Notes: generated from the letters alone by a model not told the origin. 38,789 bases of DNA from an uncultured Negativicutes bacterium (GCA_947074185.1 CAMTOO010000010.1:1-38789); one strand, 5' to 3'. Positions 1 to 8,241 are shown, counted from the stretch's first letter. A program made the numbers and translations.

Positions 1-55
1 AAGATTACCTCACTTGTTATTCTATGTATAGCAATAAAAAAATATGCAAAAAAAC

Positions 56-94
56 AACAAAATATGTCACAAATTTAACAAAATATGATATAAT
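56..94 (+). promoter_or_regulatory. Promoter and repeated motif upstream of the MscS gene
   Basis: A TATAAT box at 89-94 is preceded by TG one base upstream (extended -10) and by GTCACA at 66-71 with a 17-base spacer. The 11-mer AACAAAATATG occurs at 56-66 and again at 77-87, exactly 21 bases apart, so the second copy runs into the extended -10. A degenerate third copy (AAAATATG) ends at 46. The promoter call rests on hexamer match and spacing; an operator role for the repeats is inference. Confidence 0.6.
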
Positions 95-124
95 ATCATA
101 CATAAAATATTAGGAGGTTTTGTT

Positions 125-949
125 ATGGATGTTATGAAAACTATTCAAGAAATTCTAGCTTTTTCAGTAGGAGATCTAAGTGTAGGAAATATTATTTCCG
201 CAATTGTTATTTTTATTATTTGTTATATGGTTATTCAATGTTTGATGAGCCCTGTTGACAAAATGCTTAATCGTTTTGGTTTTGATAAAACTTTACACGG
301 TTTTATGAGAGCAACAATTAGAGTTTTATTAAACTTTATTATGGTATGTATCATTGCTCAAAGTATTGGTATTCCAATTGCATCTCTAATTGCAGTTTTA
401 AGTATGTTAGGTTTAGCAGTTGCTTTATCTGTACAAGGTGCATTCTCTAACTTAGCAAATGGTATTATGCTTTTAATTGCAAAACCATTTAAAGCTGGTG
501 AATATGTTGCTATCGGTGGTTCTGGTGCAGAAGGTTTTGTTGTTGAAATTACTCTTGTGTGTGTAAAAATCTTAACTATCGATAACAAAGTTATTTTTGT
601 TCCAAATAGTGAAGTAGCAGCAAATAAAATTACTAATTTCTCTTCTGAGCCATTACGCCGAGTAGATTTAACTTTCTGTGCTGGTTATGATGTGCCAGTT
701 GAAACTGCAAAACTTGCATTAAAAGAAGCAGTTGATTCTTTACCACAAGCATTACAAGATCCAGCTCCTTTCATTAACATCATGTCTTATAAAGAATACT
801 CTTTAGAATATGTTGTTCGTGTTTGGGTAAAAAGTGAAGTTTACTGGGATGGATATTTTGGACTTTTAGAAGCTGTAAAAAAATCCTATGAAAAACATGG
901 TATTAACGCAGCAATTCCACATCTCAATGTACATATGAAAGATAAATAA
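125..949 (+). CDS. mscS: MscS-family mechanosensitive ion channel
   Basis: A small-conductance mechanosensitive channel of the cytoplasmic membrane that releases solutes on hypo-osmotic shock. At 274 residues it is close to E. coli MscS (286). Two hydrophobic helices fill roughly residues 20-85. They are followed by the Ala/Gly-rich pore helix (GLAVALSVQGAFSNLANG) and the family hallmark KPFKAGEYVAIGG leading into the beta domain, with PNSEVAANKITNFS further on. The start follows a strong AGGAGG at 112-117. The gene has its own promoter and terminator and is therefore probably monocistronic. The assignment is secure; the conductance class is inferred from size. Confidence 0.95.
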   Translation: MDVMKTIQEILAFSVGDLSVGNIISAIVIFIICYMVIQCLMSPVDKMLNRFGFDKTLHGFMRATIRVLLNFIMVCIIAQSIGIPIASLIAVLSMLGLAVALSVQGAFSNLANGIMLLIAKPFKAGEYVAIGGSGAEGFVVEITLVCVKILTIDNKVIFVPNSEVAANKITNFSSEPLRRVDLTFCAGYDVPVETAKLALKEAVDSLPQALQDPAPFINIMSYKEYSLEYVVRVWVKSEVYWDGYFGLLEAVKKSYEKHGINAAIPHLNVHMKDK

Positions 950-962
950 TCTAGAAACAACA

Positions 963-992
963 AAAGACCAACTCTATGAGTTGGTCTTTTTA
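963..992. terminator. Bidirectional intrinsic terminator
   Basis: A perfect 12-bp stem (963-974 with 978-989) has a three-base loop and is followed by Ts on the plus strand. On the minus strand the transcript also meets a U-rich run. It separates the convergent MscS and EamA genes. The EamA stop codon (990-992) lies directly against the stem, inside the plus-strand T tract. Confidence 0.9.
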
Positions 993-1859
993 TTTGCGTT
1001 TTAGATTTAAAAGTACTACAGAGAACATAATTAAGATTATACCTAAAAGCTTTTCTAAAGTAACTTCTTCCTTAAATATAGTGAAACCTACTATACTTGC
1101 TACAACAAGTTCAATAGTAGCTAAGATAGAGGCAATGCCTGGATCGACTTTTTCTAACCCTTTGGTGTAAAAAAGATATGGTAACACTGTACAGAAAAAA
1201 GCTAAGCCTAAACAGGCTAATAGGACATGCAGACTAGAAGTTTTTGCTAAGGTATCTGGAACATTAATGAAGGCTAAATTGCCTAGTGCTGCAAATACGA
1301 AAGTATAGGTCGTAATTGTTAAGGGATGGTATTTTTCTGTTGCTGGTTTGGCAAAAATACTATATAAAGCATAACCAAAGCCGGATAAAAGTCCAGTAAA
1401 CAAGGTTCCAGAAGCTATACTAATCTTGCCCGCTAAAACACCTGTGAGAAAAGCACAACCTAATAATGTGGAGCAAAGTGCTAATATTTTTTGCAAAGTA
1501 ACTTTTTCTTTGAAAAAGATTACTGACATAATAACTACAAAAGCTGGTGCTGTATATAAAAGCATCGCAGCAATTGCGACGCCTCCATTACGGATGGTTA
1601 CGAAATAGTTGAAATTAAAAAATAGAAGGCTGATGATACCTGTGCCAATAAATAGCCAAGAATCTTTAAGTTTTATTTTAAGGTACTCAGGATTTTTATA
1701 GGCAGTAATGACTAACATGATTATTGCGCCTAGAGTTACTCTAGTAGCGGAAACTTGATAGGAAGATAAACCTGAATCCATCAAGAAATTTAACCAAATA
1801 CTTATAAAACCCCAAAGCCCAGCACCGAAAATTATCGAAAGATATGCTGCATGGTTCAT
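990..1859 (-). CDS. EamA/DMT-family transporter
   Basis: A membrane permease of the drug/metabolite transporter superfamily with about ten predicted helices in two repeated EamA halves. The first half runs to about residue 137 and the second from about 150 to 287. The characteristic features are the start with a Gly-rich first helix (FGAGLWGFISIWLN) and the conserved PAFVVIMSVIFFKEK at the end of the first repeat, matched by ELVVASIVGFTIFKEEV in the second. Length (289) is typical. ATG at 1859 is chosen because of a GAGGAG-type ribosome site just upstream on the minus strand. It is convergent with mscS. The substrate cannot be told; relatives export amino acids or metabolites. Confidence 0.9.
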   Translation of the reverse strand: MNHAAYLSIIFGAGLWGFISIWLNFLMDSGLSSYQVSATRVTLGAIIMLVITAYKNPEYLKIKLKDSWLFIGTGIISLLFFNFNYFVTIRNGGVAIAAMLLYTAPAFVVIMSVIFFKEKVTLQKILALCSTLLGCAFLTGVLAGKISIASGTLFTGLLSGFGYALYSIFAKPATEKYHPLTITTYTFVFAALGNLAFINVPDTLAKTSSLHVLLACLGLAFFCTVLPYLFYTKGLEKVDPGIASILATIELVVASIVGFTIFKEEVTLEKLLGIILIMFSVVLLNLKRK

Positions 1860-1902
1860 AAAATCTCCTCATAAAATGTTAATAACTATAAATACATAAT
1901 CC

Positions 1903-1930
1903 ATAGTATCATTTTTAAACAAAAAAGCAA
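1903..1930 (-). promoter_or_regulatory. Possible promoter of the EamA transporter gene
   Basis: Reading the minus strand, TTGCTT (1930-1925) is followed after 16 bases by TACTAT (1908-1903), about 45 bases upstream of the start codon. The match is moderate and the region is very AT-rich, so this is a weak call. Confidence 0.35.
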
Positions 1931-2010
1931 TAAATACAAGAAAAAATGTTTTGTACTTTACAAAAAGTGTAATGTTTTTACCAAAAAATTAAAAAAAATG
2001 TATTTTTTAC

Positions 2011-2039
2011 TTGCAGTTATACAAAAAGCAGGATAAAAT
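2011..2039 (+). promoter_or_regulatory. Promoter of the ispE operon
   Basis: TTGCAG at 2011-2016 and TAAAAT at 2034-2039 are separated by exactly 17 bases, a good housekeeping sigma match. Transcription should begin near 2046, about 28 bases before the ispE start. This argues against an in-frame TTG at 2011 being the ispE start codon. The same hexamer pair and spacing occurs upstream of glmU. Confidence 0.75.
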
Positions 2040-2073
2040 ATATTGTATACAAAATTTAATTAAGGAAAAAAAT

Positions 2074-2934
2074 ATGCAAGTAATAGAAACAGCTTATGCA
2101 AAAATAAATTTGGGATTGGATGTTTTAGGCATACGTCCTGATAAGTATCATGAAGTGGAAATGATTATGCAAAGCATTGAGCTTAGCGATAAAATAATTA
2201 TTACTCCAGATACGGAACTTAAAGTTACCTGCACCAATAAAACTTTAGAAAGCGGACCAGACAATTTAGCTTGGAAGGCTGCAGTTTTAATGGGGCGTGT
2301 TGGTAATAGAGAACCAAATGTGCATATACATATAGAAAAGAATATTTTCATAGCAGCTGGTTTAGCAGGTGGTAGTACAGATGCTGCAGCTGTAATGAGA
2401 GGGCTTAATAAATTGTGGGACTTAAACTTAAGTTGTGCTAAGCTTGAACGTTTAGCAGCAGATTTAGGCTCAGATGTTCCTTTTTGTATTGCTGGTGGAA
2501 CTTGTCTTGCAACAGGTAGAGGTGAAATTTTAGAACCTCTAGCAGATATTCCTTATATGGATTTAGTATTAGCAAAACCTACAGTTTCAGTTTCAACGCC
2601 TTGGGCTTATCGCGAATATGATAAGTTGAAGAATGTTGATCATCCTAATATTGGAAAACTGACAGAAGCAATAAAAGAAAAAGATTTTAAGATGATTTTG
2701 GATAATTGTGGAAATGTGTTAGAGCTAGTTACTAGCGCGCAATATTCAATCATTTTAGATATAAAAAAGAAAATGCTCGAAAAAGGTGCTGAATTAGCAC
2801 TAATGAGTGGTAGTGGACCTACTGTATTTGGTATAAGTCCGGATAAAATAAAAGCAAATAGTATTGCAGCAGCGTTGATGGATTTAGATTTAGAAATAGC
2901 TGTAACGGGTACTATTGAGAGGAGAGAGTGGTAA
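2074..2934 (+). CDS. ispE: 4-(cytidine 5'-diphospho)-2-C-methyl-D-erythritol kinase
   Basis: Phosphorylates CDP-methylerythritol in the non-mevalonate (MEP) isoprenoid pathway in the cytoplasm. It is a GHMP kinase. The N-terminal segment AYAKINLGLDVLG is diagnostic of IspE, the ATP loop AAGLAGGSTDAAAV follows at about residues 89-102, and MSGSGPTVFG lies near the C-terminus. Length is 286, normal for the family. ATG at 2074 is preferred over the upstream TTG because AAGGA sits at 2062-2066 and the TTG belongs to the -35 box. The stop codon overlaps the next start as TAATG, so translation is probably coupled to the GntR gene. Confidence 0.96.
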   Translation: MQVIETAYAKINLGLDVLGIRPDKYHEVEMIMQSIELSDKIIITPDTELKVTCTNKTLESGPDNLAWKAAVLMGRVGNREPNVHIHIEKNIFIAAGLAGGSTDAAAVMRGLNKLWDLNLSCAKLERLAADLGSDVPFCIAGGTCLATGRGEILEPLADIPYMDLVLAKPTVSVSTPWAYREYDKLKNVDHPNIGKLTEAIKEKDFKMILDNCGNVLELVTSAQYSIILDIKKKMLEKGAELALMSGSGPTVFGISPDKIKANSIAAALMDLDLEIAVTGTIERREW

Positions 2935-3623
2935 TGGCAGGACATCTAGAACAAATTAGACTTGATAGTTATAAACCTCTAAGAGAGTTAGTTTGCGAGC
3001 ATATTCGCCAAGCGATTATTGATGGTACTTTTAGCCCTGGCGAACGTTTAATGGAGATCCAATTAGCTGATGAAATGGGAGTAAGTCGTACTCCTGTAAG
3101 AGAAGCGATTCGTAAACTTGAGTTAGAAGGATTTGTGGTAATGATTCCTAGAAGAGGAACCTATGTTGCAAATATTTCTATCAAAGATATTAACGACGTT
3201 TATGAAATTAGAATTTGTTTGGATGTTTTGGCAGCAGGTTTAGCTGCGGAACGAATTACTGAGGAAGAACTAGAAGACCTTAAAAAGTTATTAGTTGAAA
3301 TCGGTACTCATGTAGCTGATTATAATTTGGAAAAAATTGTTGAAGTTGATACTGCGTTCCATGACATTCTTTATACAGCAAGTCGTAATGAAAGATTACG
3401 TAACATTATCAGTAATTTACGTGAACAAATTACAGGGATTAGAGGTACATCCATGAACTATCCAGGACGTCTTGCTGATACTATGGCAGAGCATCGTTTA
3501 CTAGTAGAACGTATTGCTGCTCGTGATGTAGAAGGAGCTCAAGCTGCTGCTCGCGTACATTTAGAAAATGCAGAACAAACTCTTTTGAAATCTATGTTAG
3601 AAGGACAAAATGCAAAAGATTAA
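2934..3623 (+). CDS. GntR-family transcriptional regulator with FCD domain
   Basis: A DNA-binding regulator of the FadR subfamily. An N-terminal winged helix-turn-helix covers about residues 15-75 (LREYVCEHIRQ-like start, then MGVSRTPVREAIRKLE as recognition region). An all-helical FCD effector domain covers about 85-220. The FCD histidines that usually bind a metal are visible in AFHDILYTAS, MAEHRLL and AARVHLENAE. ATG at 2934 is chosen because AGGAG at 2920-2924 is nine bases away, while a GTG at 2928 is too close. It occupies the place held by purR after ispE in Bacillus but is unrelated to PurR. Its ligand is unknown; ilvA two genes downstream is a plausible target. Confidence 0.93.
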   Translation: MAGHLEQIRLDSYKPLRELVCEHIRQAIIDGTFSPGERLMEIQLADEMGVSRTPVREAIRKLELEGFVVMIPRRGTYVANISIKDINDVYEIRICLDVLAAGLAAERITEEELEDLKKLLVEIGTHVADYNLEKIVEVDTAFHDILYTASRNERLRNIISNLREQITGIRGTSMNYPGRLADTMAEHRLLVERIAARDVEGAQAAARVHLENAEQTLLKSMLEGQNAKD

Positions 3624-4389
3624 CAATATAATATATGATGTAGTTGTTGTTGCTGGAGGCAAAAAAGCTTCTCTGCAAGATCTAATCGGAACAGATGTGC
3701 GGGCGTTGGCTATTTTAAATGGTCGGCGCCTGCTCGATTACATTATAGAACCATTAAAGAAAAGTAAATATATTGGAAAAATTGTAGTTGTAGTTGATGA
3801 AGATGTAGTAGCAAAAATGCCTAGTATTGAGGGCGTAGAAGTCTGTGCTGGTGGCAATAATATGCCAGAATCAGCTAAAGCTGGTGTTGAACACTTAGGA
3901 TCTCAAGGAAGAGTATTTTTTATTTGTGATGATATTCCTTTTGTTACCCAGGAAGCTATTGAAGACTTTTTAACACAAGTAGAACAATTACAAGGTGAGT
4001 GTTTCTATCCTATTATTCCAAAAATAAATTGTTTGGAGAAATATCCTAATTTTAAAAGAACTTATTTCACATTAAAAGATGGATGTTTTACTGGAGGAAA
4101 TATGATGGTATTAGACACAAAAATTATTTCCCAAGGCATGATTAAGGCAAATGAAATCTTCGCAAGGCGCAAGAGTCCAATGAAGTTAGCAAGTTTAATT
4201 GGCTGGAGCTTTGTGGTTAAGTTTGTTTTACGTTTAGCATCTAGTAAAGACATTGTAAATAGGGCATCGGATATTTTGAGTTTTGAATGTAATAAAATTA
4301 TTTCCCATTATCCAGAGATTGGAATGGATATTGACAAAAAAGAAGATTGGCTAGCTGCAGAAGCTATGCTAGAGAAAGAGGACAAATAA
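3610..4389 (+). CDS. Nucleotidyltransferase-like (GT-A fold) protein
   Basis: Resembles the MobA/IspD/GlmU nucleotidyltransferase fold. The N-terminal VVVAGGKKASLQDL corresponds to the glycine-rich nucleotide loop, FICDDIPFVT to the metal-binding acidic motif, GGNMMVL to the sugar/product pocket, and GMDIDKKEDW to the C-terminal acidic motif. Length is 259. The gene overlaps the end of the GntR gene by 14 bases, has AGAAGGA at 3599-3605 before its ATG, and its stop codon overlaps the ilvA start as TAATG, so it is tightly coupled on both sides. The nucleotide and acceptor cannot be named from sequence. Confidence 0.8.
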   Translation: MQKINNIIYDVVVVAGGKKASLQDLIGTDVRALAILNGRRLLDYIIEPLKKSKYIGKIVVVVDEDVVAKMPSIEGVEVCAGGNNMPESAKAGVEHLGSQGRVFFICDDIPFVTQEAIEDFLTQVEQLQGECFYPIIPKINCLEKYPNFKRTYFTLKDGCFTGGNMMVLDTKIISQGMIKANEIFARRKSPMKLASLIGWSFVVKFVLRLASSKDIVNRASDILSFECNKIISHYPEIGMDIDKKEDWLAAEAMLEKEDK

Positions 4390-5612
4390 TGGCAAGAATA
4401 GTAAAAGATGTAATTTCATTAAAAGATATAGAAGCTGCAGCAAAAAGATTAAAAGGTGTAGTTCATGAAACCCCAATTGAAAGAAGTAGTACTTTTTCAA
4501 GAATGGCAGGCTATGAAGTAGGATTAAAATTAGAAAATATGCAACGTACAGGTTCTTTTAAAGTTAGAGGTTCTGGGAACTGTATAGGTCTTTTAAGTGA
4601 TGAAAAACGTTCTCATGGTGTAATTGCTGCATCTGCAGGTAATCATGCGCAAGGCGTGGCTTTAGCTGCAACAGCAGCTGGAATCAAATCTACTATTGTT
4701 ATGCCTGAGGGTGCTCCTTTAGCAAAGATTGAAGCTACTGAAAATTATGGCGCAAAAGTTGTTTTAAAAGGTGCTACTTACGATGATGCTTATGCTGAAG
4801 CAGTACGCATTCAAGAAGAAACAGGTGCGACTTTTGTACATGCATATGATGATCCAGCAGTTATTGCCGGACAAGGAACTATTGCTCTTGAAATTTTAAA
4901 ACAAGCCCCAGATACTAAAACAATTGTAGTACCTGTTGGTGGCGGTGGACTTATTGCTGGTATTGCTACAGCAGTAAAAGCTATTAATCCTAAAGTTAAA
5001 GTTTATGGTGTTCAAGCAAGTGGTGCTCCTGCAATGTATCTTGCTAAACATGCAGAAAAATGGGTAGAAACTCCAGAAGCAAACACTATTGCTGATGGTA
5101 TCGCTGTAAAAAAACCAGGTAAAAATACTTTTAATTTGATCAATAAATATGTGGATGATATTGTTTTAGTAAAAGAAGGCGATATTGCAGAAACAATTCT
5201 TCTTATGATGGAACGTGCTAAGATTGTAGCTGAAGGTGCTGGTGCAATTTCTTTGGCAGCAATCCTTACAGGCGGAATTCCAAATTTTGGTAATACAGTC
5301 GGTGTAGTAAGTGGTGGTAATATCGATGTTAATGTAGTATCTCGTATTATTGAAAGCGGTCTTGTGAAATCTGGTCGTCGTGTTAAATTAGTTACTTATT
5401 TAGTTGATAAACCAGGAGAATTACAACGCTTCATTGCAAGTATTGCAAGAAATAGAGCTAACATTGTATTCGTTCACCATGAGCATGCTGGTCGTAATAT
5501 TAATATTGGTCAAACTATGGTAGAAATGGATATTGATACTAAAGATAGTGCTCACGCAGAACTTATTGTAGCTGAATTACGTAGAGAAGGTTATACTGTA
5601 GAGGTTCATTAA
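4389..5612 (+). CDS. ilvA: Threonine ammonia-lyase with C-terminal ACT domain
   Basis: A PLP-dependent enzyme that deaminates threonine to 2-oxobutanoate, feeding isoleucine synthesis or threonine catabolism. The PLP lysine is K58 in SFKVRG. The phosphate-binding glycine loop is VPVGGGGLIAGI, and SAGNHAQGVA lies in the active site. An ACT regulatory domain occupies roughly residues 325-407, starting near KLVTYLVDKPGELQ. Length 407 fits the shorter TdcB/IlvA form with a single ACT rather than the 510-residue biosynthetic IlvA. The start at 4389 has GAGGA upstream and overlaps the previous stop codon. Biosynthetic or catabolic role is undecided. Confidence 0.94.
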   Translation: MARIVKDVISLKDIEAAAKRLKGVVHETPIERSSTFSRMAGYEVGLKLENMQRTGSFKVRGSGNCIGLLSDEKRSHGVIAASAGNHAQGVALAATAAGIKSTIVMPEGAPLAKIEATENYGAKVVLKGATYDDAYAEAVRIQEETGATFVHAYDDPAVIAGQGTIALEILKQAPDTKTIVVPVGGGGLIAGIATAVKAINPKVKVYGVQASGAPAMYLAKHAEKWVETPEANTIADGIAVKKPGKNTFNLINKYVDDIVLVKEGDIAETILLMMERAKIVAEGAGAISLAAILTGGIPNFGNTVGVVSGGNIDVNVVSRIIESGLVKSGRRVKLVTYLVDKPGELQRFIASIARNRANIVFVHHEHAGRNINIGQTMVEMDIDTKDSAHAELIVAELRREGYTVEVH

Positions 5613-5617
5613 AAAAT

Positions 5618-5646
5618 TTGCAGGTCTAACTTAGATTGGGTAAAAT
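5618..5646 (+). promoter_or_regulatory. Promoter of glmU
   Basis: TTGCAG at 5618-5623 and TAAAAT at 5641-5646 with a 17-base spacer, 42 bases upstream of the glmU start. The two hexamers and the spacing are identical to those before ispE, although the spacer sequences differ. Confidence 0.7.
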
Positions 5647-5687
5647 AGTTATATAGTAATTAAAATTAGCGAGAAGAGGAATTTATA

Positions 5688-7049
5688 ATGAGTAAATTAG
5701 CTGCTATTATCCTTGCTGCAGGCAAGGGGACGAGAATGAAATCTAAATTGCCTAAAGTTTTACACCAAGTTGGTGGTAAAGCTATGCTTCAACATGTTTT
5801 AGATGTTGCTGATGCAATTTCTTGCACTAAAAAAGTTGTGGTTGTTGGACATGAGGCAGAGTTAGTTGAAGCTATGGTAGGGAGCCAAGCGGATATTGCT
5901 ATGCAAAAAGAGCAATTAGGAACCGGTCATGCAGTTATGCAAGCGCAAGCTAATTTACAAGATTTCGATGGTACTACCATGATTATTTGTGGAGATACGC
6001 CTCTTTTAGAAGCTACTGAGCTTGAAAAATTTTATCAAGAACATCTTAAAACTGGAGCTGTAGCAAGTGTGTTAAGCGCAGTAATGGCTAATCCTTTTGG
6101 CTATGGCAGAATAGTGCGAGATGAAAATAATAATGTAGTAGCAATTGTTGAAGAAAAAGATGCTACTGCAGAACAAAAAGCAATTAAAGAAATTAATACA
6201 GGTATTTATTGTGTAGATAATAAAGCATTGTTTGAAGTTCTTCAAACTCTTACTTGCGATAATGCGCAAGGCGAGTATTATTTAACGGATGTATTAGCAA
6301 AACTTCATGTACAAGGTAAAAAAGTTGCAGGTGTTATTACAGAAGATAGCGATATGATTATGGGGATAAATTCTCGTAAACAACTTGCTGAAGCTGAAAG
6401 CATTATGCGTATTAGAATTTTAGATAAACTTATGGATGCAGGTGTTACTATTATGGATCCAGCAAGCACTTTTGTTGAAAAAACAGTTGTTGTTGCTCCT
6501 GATACAGTAATTTATCCATATACTTGGCTTGAAGGAAATACAACCATTGGTGAGGATTGCCAAATTGGACCTAATGTACGTTTAACTAATGTAAAAGTAG
6601 GTAACAATACTAATTTGCAATTTGTTTATGGACATGATTGCAAAGTTGGTAACGGTGTTACTGTTGGTCCGTATGTTCACTTAAGACCTGATACAGTTAT
6701 TAGTGATAATGTAAAAATTGGTAACTTTGTAGAAGTTAAAAACTCTAATATTGGTGAAGGCAGTAAATTACCGCACTTAACTTATATTGGAGATAGTGAT
6801 ATTGGCAGTGGTGTTAATATTGGTTGCGGATGTATTTCTGTAAATTATGATGGTAAAAATAAATATCGCACAGTTGTAAAAGACAATGCGTTTATTGGTT
6901 GTAATACCAACCTTGTTGCTCCAGTAACAGTTGAAAAGGGTGCTTATGTTGGCGCAGGATCTACCATTACTAAAGACGTTCCAGAAAATGCTTTAGGTAT
7001 AGCTCGTGCTAAACAAAAGAACCTTGAAGACTGGGTAAAAAAAGATTAA
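5688..7049 (+). CDS. glmU: Bifunctional UDP-N-acetylglucosamine pyrophosphorylase / glucosamine-1-phosphate N-acetyltransferase
   Basis: Makes UDP-GlcNAc, precursor of peptidoglycan, lipopolysaccharide and the WecA/WecB products encoded further on. The N-terminal domain (residues 1 to about 228) starts LAAIILAAGKGTRMKSKLPK, the uridylyltransferase signature. After a linker, a left-handed beta-helix of hexapeptide repeats runs from about 250 to 440 (for example IGEDCQIGPNVRLTNVKVGN). VNYDGKNKYRT is the acetyl-CoA/GlcN-1-P pocket. Length 453 is standard. AGAGGA precedes the ATG by nine bases. Linkage to prs and pth is the usual Firmicute arrangement, but spoVG, which normally precedes glmU, is absent. 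Confidence 0.97.
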   Translation: MSKLAAIILAAGKGTRMKSKLPKVLHQVGGKAMLQHVLDVADAISCTKKVVVVGHEAELVEAMVGSQADIAMQKEQLGTGHAVMQAQANLQDFDGTTMIICGDTPLLEATELEKFYQEHLKTGAVASVLSAVMANPFGYGRIVRDENNNVVAIVEEKDATAEQKAIKEINTGIYCVDNKALFEVLQTLTCDNAQGEYYLTDVLAKLHVQGKKVAGVITEDSDMIMGINSRKQLAEAESIMRIRILDKLMDAGVTIMDPASTFVEKTVVVAPDTVIYPYTWLEGNTTIGEDCQIGPNVRLTNVKVGNNTNLQFVYGHDCKVGNGVTVGPYVHLRPDTVISDNVKIGNFVEVKNSNIGEGSKLPHLTYIGDSDIGSGVNIGCGCISVNYDGKNKYRTVVKDNAFIGCNTNLVAPVTVEKGAYVGAGSTITKDVPENALGIARAKQKNLEDWVKKD

Positions 7050-7138
7050 ATAAAATTATGAATTTTCATATAAATACAATAGTTACATAAAAAGTTTGTT
7101 TTTTTGCAAAAAAGTGTAACTTTTTAGAAATAAAATCC

Positions 7139-7168
7139 TTGTAAAATTTTCAGGGGAAGTTGTATACT
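7139..7168 (+). promoter_or_regulatory. Promoter of prs
   Basis: TTGTAA at 7139-7144 and TATACT at 7163-7168 are separated by 18 bases, about 50 bases before the prs start. The 170-base gap after glmU contains no gene. The AT-rich stretch 7089-7125 has complementary ends (AAAAAGTT and AACTTTTT) and could fold weakly. Confidence 0.6.
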
Positions 7169-7219
7169 AATAATAGGTGATAAATTTAATTTTAAATGTT
7201 ACTTTGGAGGGATAAGAAA

Positions 7220-8182
7220 ATGTTAGCAGAAGAGGGTAAGTTTAGAATTTTTGCGGGTAATGCTAATCCTGATTTAGCTCGTGAAATTGCTGCTTATTTA
7301 GGCACTACTGTAGGTGATGCAGTAATCAATCGTTTTAACAACGGAGAAGTTCAAGTAATGATTAATGAAAGTGTTCGTGGTAAGGATATTTTCATCGTTC
7401 AACCTACTTGTGGACCTGATGTAAATGACAACATTATGGAACTTTTGATTATGGCTGATGCATTTAAACGTGCGTCCGCAAATCATATTACAGCAATCGT
7501 TCCTTATTATGGATATTCACGCCAAGATCGTAAAGCTCGTGGTCGTGAGCCTATTACTGCAAAATTAATGGCAGATTTATTAGAAACTGCTGGTATTACT
7601 AGAGTAGTAACTATCGACTTACATGCTGCACAAATTCAAGGTTTCTTTAACATCCCTTTTGATCATATGCCAGGGGGTTACATTTTAGCTGATTACATCA
7701 AAGACAAAAATTTGAAAGATATGATAGTAGTATCTCCAGATCTTGGTGGTGTTGGTCGCGCTAGAAAAATGGCAGAAAAACTTGATTGCCCAATGGCAAT
7801 TATTGATAAACGTCGTCCAGAACCAGGTGTTGCTGAAGTTATGAACTTAATCGGTTCCGTAGAAGGCAAAACTGCAATTATGGTTGATGATATGGTAGAT
7901 ACAGCAGGATCTTTAGCAGAAGCTGCTCTTGCACTTAAGAAATTTGGCGCAGGCGATATTTATGCTTGTTGTACACATCCAATTTTGACAGATCCAGCAT
8001 TAAGTCGTATTGCACAATCTGAAATTACGGAGCTTGTGGTAACAAATACTATTCCGCTTCCGCCTAATAAAAAACATCCTAAAATAAAAGTGCTTTCTGT
8101 AGCACCGATTTTAGCAGAAACAGTATTGCGTATTTATAATGACTGGTCAGTAAGTCAATTATTTGAAGAAACAAAGAAATAA
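7220..8182 (+). CDS. prs: Ribose-phosphate pyrophosphokinase (PRPP synthetase)
   Basis: Makes phosphoribosyl pyrophosphate from ribose 5-phosphate and ATP for nucleotide, histidine and tryptophan synthesis; Upp, encoded downstream, consumes the product. The class I features are visible: an N-terminal FAGNANPDLAREIA, the ATP region YGYSRQDRK, DLHAAQIQGFF for metal binding, the flexible-loop VVSPDLGGVGRAR, and the PRPP-binding IMVDDMVDTAGS. ATG at 7220 gives 320 residues, the usual length, and follows GGAGG at 7206-7210. An upstream in-frame ATG at 7196 has no ribosome site and would add eight unsupported residues. It has its own promoter and terminator. Confidence 0.97.
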   Translation: MLAEEGKFRIFAGNANPDLAREIAAYLGTTVGDAVINRFNNGEVQVMINESVRGKDIFIVQPTCGPDVNDNIMELLIMADAFKRASANHITAIVPYYGYSRQDRKARGREPITAKLMADLLETAGITRVVTIDLHAAQIQGFFNIPFDHMPGGYILADYIKDKNLKDMIVVSPDLGGVGRARKMAEKLDCPMAIIDKRRPEPGVAEVMNLIGSVEGKTAIMVDDMVDTAGSLAEAALALKKFGAGDIYACCTHPILTDPALSRIAQSEITELVVTNTIPLPPNKKHPKIKVLSVAPILAETVLRIYNDWSVSQLFEETKK

Positions 8183-8184
8183 TC

Positions 8185-8216
8185 AAAAGGCTTACCATAT
8201 TCGGTAAGCCTTTTTT
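8185..8216 (+). terminator. Intrinsic terminator after prs
   Basis: A 12-bp stem (8185-8196 with 8203-8214) with a six-base loop and a T run. It begins three bases after the prs stop codon. Confidence 0.93.
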
Positions 8217-8241
8217 ATCTATATTATATTGAGGGACTTTC

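Noticed and set aside
2011-2073. Longer ispE starting with TTG at 2011
   Set aside because: The TTG is the first part of a TTGCAG-17-TAAAAT promoter, has no ribosome site, and the extra 21 residues do not match IspE. ATG at 2074 has AAGGA upstream.
7196-7219. prs start at the ATG of 7196
   Set aside because: No ribosome site; the ATG at 7220 has GGAGG nine bases upstream and gives the standard N-terminus.
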